A stretch of 64,000 nt of DNA from Dallia pectoralis (lineage: Eukaryota > Chordata > Actinopteri > Esociformes > Umbridae): contig CM055745.1 of the NCBI GenBank assembly GCA_029465975.1, positions 3,084,204 to 3,148,203 of the forward strand, given 5' to 3'. Below are positions 1 through 10,116 of this stretch, piece after piece. Each line of letters begins with the position of its first letter. The first letter of the stretch is position 1. A program made the position numbers and the translations under genes. Below the pieces are notes generated by a model. It had not been told where the DNA came from and ran no database searches. It saw only the letters and a list, made by a program, of their open reading frames with translations.

Positions 1-1640
1 CATAGACATGCATATATTATCTCCACATTGTCTCCTCCTATAGACACTAGAGCTCATAGACATGCATATATTATCTCCACGTTGTCTCCTCCTATAGACA
101 CTAGAGCTCATAGACATGCATATATTATCTCCACATTGTCTCCTCCTATAGACACAGCTCATAGACATGCATATATTATCTCCACATTGTCTCCTCCTAT
201 AGACACTAGAGCTCATAGACATGCATATATTATCTCCACATTGTCTCCTCCTATAGACACTAGAGCTCATAGACATGCATATATTATCTCCACATTGTCT
301 CCCCCTATAGACACTAGAGCTCATAGACATGCATATATTATCTCCACATTGTCTCCTCCTATAGACACTAGAGCTCATAGACATGCATATATTATCTCCA
401 CATTGTCTCCTCCTATAGACACTAGAGCTCATAGACATGCATATATTATCTCCACATTGTCTCCTCCTATAGACACTAGAGCTCATAGACATGCATATAT
501 TATCTCCACATTGTCTCCTCCTATAGACACTAGAGCTCATAGACATGCATATATTATCTCCACATTGTCTCCCCTATAGACACTAGAGCTCATAGACATG
601 CATATATTATCTCCACATTGTCTCCTCCTATAGACACTAGAGCTCATAGACATGCATATATTATCTCCACATTGTCTCCCCTATAGACACTAGAGCTCAT
701 AGACATGCATATATTATCTCCACATTGTCTTCTTCTATAGACACTAGAGCTCATAGACATGCATATATTATCTCCACGTTGTCTCCTCCTATAGACACTA
801 GAGCTCATAGACATGCATATATTATCTCCACATTGTCTCCTCCTATAGACACTAGAGCTCATAGACATGCATATATTATCTCCACATTGTCTCCTCCTAT
901 AGACACTAGGGCTCATAGACATGCATATATTATCTCCTATAGACACAGCTTAGACATGCATATATTATCTCCACATTGTCTTCTCCTATAGACACTAGAG
1001 CTCATAGACATGCATATATTATCTCCACATTGTCTCCTCCTATAGACACTAGAGCTCATCTATAGACACTAGGGCTCATAGACATGCATATATTATCTCC
1101 ATTGTCTCCTCCATTGTAGACATGCATATATTATCTCCACCTATAGACACTAGAGCTCATAGACATGCATATATTATCTCCACATTGTCTTCATTGTTCC
1201 CCCTATAGACACTAGAGCTCATAGACATGACATGCAGCTATAGACATGCATATATTATCTCCACGTTGTCTCCTCCTATAGACACTAGAGCTCATAGACA
1301 TGCATATATTATCTCCACATTGTCTCCTCCTATAGACACTAGAGCTCATAGACATGCATATATTATCTCCACATTGTCTCCTCCTATAGACACTAGGGCT
1401 CATAGACATGCATATATTATCTCCACATTGTCTCCTCCTATAGACACTAGAGCTCATAGACATGCATATATTATCTCCACATTGTCTCCTCCTATAGACA
1501 CTAGGGCTCATAGACATGCATATATTATCTCCACATTGTCTCCTCCTATAGACACTAGAGCTCATAGACATGCATATATTATCTCCACATTGTCTTCTCC
1601 TATAGACACTAGAGCCTATAGACATGCATATATTATCACT
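1..1640. repeat. 54-bp minisatellite, about 30 copies, runs off the left edge
   Basis: The unit contains TAGACACTAGAGCTCATAGA followed by CATGCATATATTATCTCCAC. Its period is 54 bp, measured from successive CATAGACATGC starts (1, 55). The units are mostly regular up to about 900, then contain truncated and rearranged copies (930-1240) before a second regular block to 1640. Because 54 is divisible by 3 the array stays open in several frames on both strands. Those open frames are by-products and not genes. It lies in intron 2 of cdh13. Confidence 0.97.
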
Positions 1641-4600
1641 GGCGAGGCCAAAGTGTGTCCGATACCTTACAAATTACACATCTTGACTTGTATCACATCA
1701 CCTCTATAATCCTATTAAAGCTGTTTACATGAATTTGCTTCGTTTGTCAGCTTGATTACGTGTCCAAACAGTGCTACAAAGACGGTGGCCTTTTCCAGTG
1801 TTAATTGCATTCTGAATGGTTGGGAATACTAATACTCTTACTAGTTCTAATTTAAATCCCCATTCAAATACTTATACTGAAACACTAAGATCAACAAAAT
1901 TGAAATTACTTCCAGCAGAGTAAATTCCCCAACTAATTTACGGATTTTCATTCTGCAAGAGGTTTTGCAATCCAGGACCTGTACTGTACTAGACACATGT
2001 CTTAGAGATGACAGCTACTGATGAAGTGGTCAAGATGTTGGTCACTGATGTGGTGGCGTAGCCGTTGGAAGATGATTTTAACCCGGGGGGGGTGCTGATG
2101 GTTGAGGGGAATTTAAAAGCGATAACGGCAGTGAACCAGATCCGGCAGCGTGTCTCGGCAAGGAAGCAAGTCGTGTAAAGCAGCAGACAGCAGACTTCCT
2201 ACCGCCATGTTTGGTGGCAATCATTTTTTGTTATTATTTATCATTAAAACGAAAATTGATTGCATAAGTATTCATTCCCTCCAGTCAATATTTGGCCGAG
2301 GCATTTTTTGGCCGTGGTTCCAGCTCTTTTGCATAACTTACTGTTTGCACAAATCTCCAACAGCTTTGCACATCTGGACACGGACATTTTTTTCGCCCGG
2401 TCTTAATTTTCAAAACTGCCACATACTTTTATTTGGATTGAAATCCGAGATTCGACAGGGCCACTCAAAGGCCTTCTCAGATTTCCCTCAAAACCCCTCC
2501 AGTGTTTGGCTCCGGGTTGTTGTCACGCTGAAAGATGAAGCCCTGTCTGCATTTATCTTATTTCATCCTTCTCTCAATCTTCCCGTCTCTCTGCCGACGT
2601 GTGGGCATCCGCATAGCATGAGACTGCCGCCCACAGTGGAGATGGTGTACGCAGGATGATGTGTGGTGCTAAGAATGCACAAAAATATCAATTTCGTTGA
2701 ATTTAGACCACAGAATCCTTTACTTGGCCTCAGTCTCCCGAACATTTATTTTTGTAAATCTCCCATTAAGGACACTTGTGAAGGGGTACACTTCCCAGCT
2801 CAGCCGTGAAAGCGGAATTGCCATGGTTCTCCTGGTAACTGCTCTGTAACCTGTCCGTTCTAATCTGAATTGTGTCATTATGAAAAAACACCTTAGTTTT
2901 ATTAATGCTGTGTAATTCGTTCTGATTACTATCCAGTCTTCTGTTTGTGTTGAACAACTTGCATATCTTATCTTTGCTTCATTAAAACATTAACAGCTGG
3001 GACTGATGTGGCTGAGTTTGAGATTTTATTTCTACAGACCTGCTCCTTGAGGACGTTGAAAGTATTTGTATAGGTCCGGTTCCCTTTCAGCTGGTCACAG
3101 GATACGTTGTGGGAATATTGGGTGTGTTGCTTTGAAGCCCGCGACCAGAGGAAGCTTCCACTATTGCATCTACCCTTTTCTCCAGATAAACGTCTAACCA
3201 GCTGGTGTATCTGAATAACGCTCCACCCAGGTTTTCCTAAAAGGGTAAATCAGCTAAAGGGGTAGACGTTGTTTCAGGCAAAGCCAGCACCGATGACAAA
3301 TACATTCTGCTGAATTCGTGCTGAGTGAGAAACACTGAGAAAACCAAGGTGGGTCCATCTAGAGGTACTCAGCACTTCACAACAGGGAACTGCGTCACAG
3401 AACAATTATGTGGCCCTGAGGGAAATCCAGCAACAGACAGGTTTCACCACTCCCTGGCGCTCAATGTGGTACCAGTGCCTTTTCCTTCCATCTGGTTCTC
3501 ATTTGTACCTCGGTCGGCGAGAGAAATTGTACAAACTGAGATGACACGGGCCAGCAGATGCTTAGCTCGAGTCAAAACATCCAGGTGAATCTCGAAGAAA
3601 CATTTAAGGGTGATGCGTTTGTTATCGCCACATGACCAGGAAAAGAAAATAACCTAGAATGGCAACGTCGTTTGGGCCATTGTCTGCTCTTACCGGCTTG
3701 GGTTTCTGATTTGATGCGGAGGGAACTTTTTTACGCCTCAGCATTAATGCTTTCCTTTTACACCCGGAGGGATATTCTGTACCAAATGGACTGTTGAGCT
3801 GACCATTAAGAACAGGAGGCGGAGCGAATTTCATTTTCGAAAAAGTCTGAAGAGGAGTTGTGGATCAATGGGGTTGGAGTTGTGCCTCAGGAAACCTCTT
3901 ACGGTGTTCCTGTGCCACCTCTCCGGATTAGGGGAGTAATTATATTTCCCCAGTGTGTGTCCTACCCAGTGACCCACCGAAAGTTTATTTTAGGTTGTGT
4001 TCATGAACGTTGTTCCTGGCAGGAGAGTACAATGTACAAAGGCGAAGTTCTCATGCCTCAAAGTTACAGTTAAGATCTCAGTTAAGTTGAAAAGCATCGT
4101 CAAGCGCCAAGGTTAGGTATGAATGAATGCCCCATCTCCATATGGTGTTGTACTGAGTGCTTGACTGCCAAGACCCGGCATCTATGAGGGTTCTCCTAGA
4201 ATTGTCATGAAACAATTTAGAATTGAATATTCTAACCATGTTCTGCGAGTGTTCCAGTCGTGGGAATTGGGTGTTGGTCAGATTCCGTGAACACCAAAGC
4301 CACATTCTAATGAAAACTTTAGAGAATGAATCTAACAAGACTGTTTACCGGGCATTCTCTAAAGTGCCGGTGGTTCCGTATTAGCTGGAACGGTTTGATT
4401 TGGGCCAAGGCTTCATTGGGAAAACGCTGTTTGAAAGCCCCAGTTGGATTCCGGTTCTGATGAGGCTGTTGACGTTGTGAGATCCTGGTGCGATCGTTTG
4501 CGTGTTCTGCTTACAGGAGCTCATCTTTTTTTCCTTTCGAATGGCTGTTTTGTATGGTGTACACAGTTCTCCTCACAAATGAGAAACTCTGTCAATATGT

Positions 4601-5441
4601 TTTATTATATCATATATGTTTTAATAATTTTATAAATCTGCAAAGGGATGTGATGCCAATTTATGTCGTTTTGTCACAGGCCTTTAGAGTGACAGTAGTT
4701 AGACGGGGCGTTCAGCTCTCACGCAGACGGCGTCGCCTTTCAAATTAGTCTTCTGTTTTCCCGTCTCTTCACGTCCTAACATCTTGACATTTAGTTCGGA
4801 GACAAAATTGGTCAGAGCAGGAGAATGTTAGTACCTGACAGAAGAAACAATAAATAAATTGGGCCTGACAATAAAAGAGAATCCAAGATATGAGTGGATC
4901 ATGCTGTTAGATATAAGCCCATTTTGCTCGATCAAAGACAGACAGAAAAGGTTACACTTCTGAAGCTTCTCGGTTCCCCCCCGTCCCCGTCCCTTCATCA
5001 GCCTAACACAGACCTACGGTTCTTCAAGACCCTTAAATACAAAAAACATAACCAGAATCGACATAGTGCTTTAAAGACTGCACTGGGTAAATTGATTGCT
5101 TGTGAAATGAAAATAGATAGTTATCTTAAGCATGATATAGAAAAAAATGTCCACCTATTTAATATCAGGTGTATAATTAAACAGAAACTGGTATTGGTAT
5201 CAGAAAATAAACGAGCCATAACCTGAAGTCTCACGATATGACATTATCGCAATTCTTACTGGAGGTTTTAAATGTGGAACACATTCTGATTACCATAATT
5301 GGTAAATAAAGTACACATTTATTGTCATTTTATACTGTGTTGTTGTTTAATCATTTAATAATGTCATAAACCCAATGCGTGTGTTCATAAATCATTGAAC
5401 ACATGTTTTATGGAGTCACACATCTGCAATAATTAGCTGCA
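1641..5441. other. Unique intronic sequence
   Basis: This is non-repetitive sequence in cdh13 intron 2. Short open frames exist (for example 2150-2659 and 3325-3588), but none shows recognisable protein similarity, splice-site pairing or a repeated codon pattern. Fragments of older transposons may be present; I could not recognise any. Confidence 0.6.
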
Positions 5442-5695
5442 TGTCACGCTCTAAGGTGAGGTGTAGGATACAGCCAGGCACAGAGCATGAATAACCATAA
5501 CCTTTACCCTAACCGTAAGCCCAACACTAACCGTAACCCCAACACTAAATACGGCTATGACCAATTAAATATAAACACCCACCAACATACAACGTGACTT
5601 TGAACAAATCTTGAGCAAAAAGTGACATTACCCCCCACTAAACTAAACTCCCGGAGTGGGAACATAAGGTTCGCCACTCGTGACACCGCGTGAGC
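5442..5695 (-). mobile_element. Solo-LTR-like relic of the TGTCACG family
   Basis: The segment 5442-5627 begins TGTCACGCT and ends AAGTGACA, so it has TG...CA ends in inverted arrangement. It is followed on the + strand by TTACCCCCCACTAAAC. Read on the - strand that is a purine tract just before the LTR, like the one beside the intact LTRs at 7055 and 10014. An internal block resembling CCAGGCACAGAGC matches CCAGGTGCAGAGCC in the intact LTR. The right part (to about 5695) contains GCCACTCGTGAC, the same phrase that forms the 19-bp minisatellite near 19180. Boundaries are approximate. Confidence 0.55.
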
Positions 5696-6204
5696 TCTTT
5701 GTATTCTGAATCATTTTTAAATTTTCTCTACCCTTTCTTATTTAATGTGGATGAACAGTAATATACTAAACATTAGCTTTTTTATTGTCCGTGATTGATG
5801 GCCTTTAAGCAACTCGTTGTTTGTGAAGACAGTCCAAACCGTACACAGTGAGGGGTTTTAGCCGGCTAATCTTTGGTGTGCAGTGCTATTCAAACACAGA
5901 GACACTTCTCAGAGGACTAGAGGGCCTTCTGCCATTGTCATCAGACATCAAAGCACAGCCCGCCGTGCCACTAGCTGAAATCCCCCCAAAACCTGACAAC
6001 ATTAGAATAGCATCAAACACTCGCTGCTTGGATTGGACATTTCTGACATCGTTTGATGCAGAATTTGCAGCCTATTAACAGTCGTGTGTGTTATTGAAAT
6101 AATAAATGTGAACGTTATAATACGGACAATAATGAACATATGTGCCACGCATTGGGTTAGCAATGAGAGACGTGGATTTGAGTGTATTGCACATTTCTCC
6201 AACA
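5696..6204. other. Unique intronic sequence
   Basis: This is AT-rich intron sequence between an LTR relic and the 32-bp minisatellite. I see no gene, RNA or repeat that I can name. Confidence 0.5.
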
Positions 6205-6664
6205 GTGTGAAGTCTTCAGAGTGTATTCCTTAAGCATGTTGTGGTTTTCAGAGTGTATTCCTTTAGCATGGTCAAGTCTTCAGAGTGTATTTCTTTAGCA
6301 TGGTGAAGTTTTCAGTGTTTATTCCTTTAGCATGGTGTGCATTTCTTTAGCATGTGAAGTTTTCAGAGTTCATTTCTTTAGCATGTTGAGGTCTTCAGAG
6401 TGCATTTCTTTAGCATGGTAAGGTCTTCAGAGTGTATTTCTTCAAGATGGTGTGGTGTTCAGAGTGTATTTCTTCAAGATGGTGTGGTCTTCAGAGTGTA
6501 TTTCTTCAAGATGGTGTGGTGTTCAGAGTGTATTTCTTCAAGATGGTGTGGTCTTCAGAGTGTATTTCTTCAAGATGGTGTGGTGTTCAGAGTGTATTTC
6601 TTCAAGATGGTGTGGTCTTCAGAGTGTATTTCTTCAAGATGGTGTGGTCTTCAGAGTGTATTTC
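6205..6664. repeat. 32-bp minisatellite, left arm
   Basis: The unit contains TCTTCAGAGTGTATTTCTTC followed by AAGATGGTGTGG (32 bp). Copies at 6205-6425 are older and degenerate (for example CCTTTAGCATGGTG variants), while 6425-6660 is regular. The array is interrupted at 6665 by an LTR retroelement and resumes at 12976. The last five bases, ATTTC (6660-6664), form the left target-site duplication. Confidence 0.95.
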
Positions 6665-7055
6665 TGTCACGAACCGTAGGGTGTAGTGCGTGATGAAGCC
6701 AGGTGCAGAGCCAATGTATCCATGTTAACAGGTTTATTTAACCATACCAAAGTACACAACTTAAAACAAACCGTAAACGGCGACAAACACTAAACTGTTG
6801 ATAACGAAATAAAAGGTGCGCATATAGCGTCTTACACAAATCCCATATAACGACAACAGTAGTATCTCACTCACCTCTAAAATAACGTGTGACATGTAAC
6901 AATGCGAAGCAACGAGTGCACTGCTCGCGACCCTCTTATATCCCATTGATTACAAGTGCAAACAGCCGTGAGACAAACGTAAACACGGAAGTGAAACAAG
7001 GAAGTGCATCACCGAAATATGTCCGTGTAGCAACGCCACCACACCAATCGTGACA
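6665..7055 (-). repeat. LTR A (3' LTR of the composite)
   Basis: On the - strand the LTR starts TGTCACGATTGG and ends GGTTCGTGACA, giving TG...CA ends. A TATA-like GATATAAGAGGG lies at about 6932-6943 (-) and a poly(A) signal AATAAA at 6733-6738 (-), a plausible U3-R-U5 order. By eye it is identical to LTR B, and LTR C differs by one base. Confidence 0.9.
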
Positions 7056-7080
7056 GTATCCCCCACTAAAAGGCTAGCTC
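7056..7080 (-). other. Polypurine tract of internal copy 1
   Basis: Read on the - strand, TTTTAGTGGGGGATAC abuts the 3' LTR start TGTCACG. This is the normal position of the plus-strand primer in LTR retroelements. The same sequence is present at 10015-10040. Confidence 0.7.
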
Positions 7081-7157
7081 CCCAGATAGCCGAACGGAAA
7101 CACAAAACCAAAACAAGGGAGCAACAGGGAGAGAACCCACAGTTAAACCCAAAAGGG

Positions 7158-9621
7158 TCAGTCCAGGACCGCAGGTCCAGCCCTGAATATGCCTCGGCAG
7201 AGAGACCGCCATCTAGTGCGGCAGAGAGACCGCCATCTAGTGCGGCTGAGAGTCCGCCACCTTGTGCGGCTCAGAGTCCGCCATCTTGTGCGGCTCAGAG
7301 TCCGCTGTCTTGTGCGGCTCAGAGTCCGCCGTCGTGGGCGACGTGGTGGCGGAGGCCATCGTGGGCGCCGTCGTGGCGGCGGCCATCGTGGGCGCAGTCG
7401 TGGCGGCGGCCATCGTGGGCGCAGTCGTGGCGGCGGCCATCGTGAGCGTAGTCGTGGCGGCGGCCGTCGTGAGCGTAGTCGTGGCGGCGGCCGTCGTGAG
7501 CGTAGTCGTGGCGGCGGCCGTCGTGAGCGTAGTCGTGGCGGCGGCCGTCGTGAGCGTAGTCGTGGCGGCGGCCATCGTGAGCGTAGTCGTGGCGGCGGCC
7601 TTCGTGAGCGTAGTCGTGGCGGCGGCCATCGTGAGCGTAGTCGTGGCGGCGGCCATCGTGAGCGTAGTCGTGGCGGCGGCCATCGTGAGCGTAGTCGTGG
7701 CGGCGGCCATCGTGAGCGTAGTCGTGGCGGCGGCCATCGTGGCGTAGTCGTGGCGGCGGCCATCGTGAGCGTAGTCGTGGCGGCGGCCATCGTGAGCGTC
7801 GTCGTGGCGGCGGCCATCGTGAGCGTCGTCGTGGCGCGGCCTTCGTGGGCGGCGATGCGGCAGCCATTGTGGGCGGCGATGCGGCAGCCATTGTGGGCGG
7901 CGATGCGGCAGCCATTGTGGGCGGCGATGCGGCAGCCATTGTGGGCGGCGATGCGGCAGCCATTGTGGGCGGCGATGCGGCAGCCATTGTGGGCGGCGAT
8001 GCGGCAGCCATTGTGGGCGGCGATGCGGCAGCCATTGTGGGCGGCGATGCGGCAGCCATTGTGGGCGGCGATGCGGCAGCCATCGTGGGCGGCGATGCGG
8101 CAGCCAGTGTGGGCGGCGATGCGGCAGCCATTGTGGGCGGCGATGCGGCAGCCATTGTGGGCGGCGATGCGGCAGCCATTGTGGGCGGCGATGCGGCAGC
8201 CATTGTGGGCGGCGATGCGGCAGCCATTGTGGGCGGCGATGCGGCAGCCATTGTGGACGCTGGCGTGACGGTGGCAGCCATCTTGGGCGCTGGCGGGACG
8301 ACGGCAGCCATCTTGGGCGCTGGCGTGACAGCAACAGCCATCTTGAGCGCTGGCGTGACGGCGGGAGCCATCGTGGGCGCTGGCGTGACGGCAACAGCCA
8401 TCTTGAGCGCCGGCGGGACGACGGCAGCCATCTTGAGCGCTGGCGTGGCGGCAACAGCCATCTTGAGCGCTGGCGGAACGGCGGGAGCCATTGTGGACGC
8501 TGGCGTGACGGCGGCAGCCATCTTGGGCGCTGGCGGGACGACGGTAGCCATCTTGGGCGCTGGCGGGACGGCAACAGCCATCTTGAGCGCTGGCGTGACG
8601 GCGGGAGCCATCGTGGGCGCTGGCGTGACGGCAACAGCCATCTTGAGCGCCGGCGGGACGACGGCAGCCATCTTGAGCGCTGGCGTGACGGCAACAGCCA
8701 TCTTGAGCGCTGGCGGGACGGCGGGAGCCATCGTGGGACGCTGGCGTGACGGCGGCAGCCATCTTGGGCGCTGGCGGGACGACGGTAGCCATCTTGGGCG
8801 CTGGCGGGACGGCAGGAGCCATCGTGGACGCTGGCGTGACGGCGGGAGCCATCGTGGGCGCTGGCGTGACGGCAACAGCCATCTTGAGCGCCGGCGGGGA
8901 CGACGGCAGCCATCTTGAGCGCTGGCGTGACGGCAGCAGCCATCTTGGGCGCTGGCGGGACGACGGTAGCCATCTTGGGCGCTGGCGGGAACGCAGGAAC
9001 CATCGTGGACGCTGGCGTGACGGCGACCATCTCAGGCGCAAGCGTGGTGGCGACCATCTCAGGCGCAAGCGTGGTGGCGACCATCTCAGGCGCTGGCTCC
9101 TGTAAATCCAGCCATGTCCTCCACCACGTCCTAATAATGGCCGTGGGCTGGTCATCCAACCCCTCCGGGGTTTTCTGTCCCTGTCGTCGGCGGCAGAAAA
9201 GGGTCTTCCCACGGCGGGGGTAGTGGCTGTAGCTCCAGGGGTTTTCCTCCCCCTGTCTGCAGCCCCGGAGCAGTGGGTGGCCGTTCCTGCAGCACCAGGA
9301 CCGTGGGTGCTCTCTCCGCGGTCCTCCCGGAACACCTCCTTAGCTCCCCCAAAACCTTCTTGGGACGCCTTCGGGGGTGCCCTCTTGCCTTCCTCCGGGA
9401 GGGACCGCGGACCCGATGTAATCAGCCCTGATAGCTGCATCGGTGGCTCATACCCGAAGTAAGCACGGAGGCGCCTATACTCCTCTTCGGGCGTCTCCGG
9501 CTTACCCCAGTCCCACTGCTCCGTGGTGCGACGGTGAGCTTCATCCTTCGGGGCGCTATAGCTTGCCCCCGAGGAATCCACTCACCATCAGGCTCCGCTG
9601 GCTATCTTGTGGGCTTCGCAT
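7158..9621 (-). pseudogene. Repeat-protein ORF of internal copy 1, frame-broken
   Basis: This is the counterpart of the intact frame in copy 2. An ATG lies 2 nt after LTR B (9619-9621), but a shorter C run (five C near 9568 versus seven in copy 2) ends this frame within about 20 codons. Extra G bases near 8734 and 8898 break the frame of the 10-residue repeats. An 807-codon frame opened from an internal ATG reads much of the array out of phase. The arrays on the + strand are 7340-7845 (27 bp), 7850-8265 (24 bp) and 8265-9030 (30 bp). No known domain was recognised. Confidence 0.6.
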
Positions 9622-9623
9622 TC

Positions 9624-10014
9624 TGTCACGAACCGTAGGGTGTAGTGCGTGATGAAGCCAGGTGCAGAGCCAATGTATCCATGTTAACAGGTTTATTTAA
9701 CCATACCAAAGTACACAACTTAAAACAAACCGTAAACGGCGACAAACACTAAACTGTTGATAACGAAATAAAAGGTGCGCATATAGCGTCTTACACAAAT
9801 CCCATATAACGACAACAGTAGTATCTCACTCACCTCTAAAATAACGTGTGACATGTAACAATGCGAAGCAACGAGTGCACTGCTCGCGACCCTCTTATAT
9901 CCCATTGATTACAAGTGCAAACAGCCGTGAGACAAACGTAAACACGGAAGTGAAACAAGGAAGTGCATCACCGAAATATGTCCGTGTAGCAACGCCACCA
10001 CACCAATCGTGACA
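9624..10014 (-). repeat. LTR B (shared middle LTR)
   Basis: This is the 391-bp LTR shared by the two internal copies. It acts as the 5' LTR of copy 1 and the 3' LTR of copy 2 on the - strand. By eye it is identical to LTR A. Confidence 0.9.
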
Positions 10015-10116
10015 GTATCCCCCACTAAAAGGCTAGCTCCCCAGATAGCCGAACGGAAACACAAAACCAAAACAAGGGAGCAACAGGGAGAGAACCCACA
10101 GTTAAACCCAAAAGGG

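Noticed and set aside
28..1709. Repeat frames in the 54-bp array resembling a secreted repeat protein
   Set aside because: Starts are non-ATG, both strands are open equally, and truncated units break the frame without compensation.
2150..2659. 169-codon frame in unique sequence
   Set aside because: No recognisable domain and no start context or splice context that I could support; overlapped by an antisense frame.
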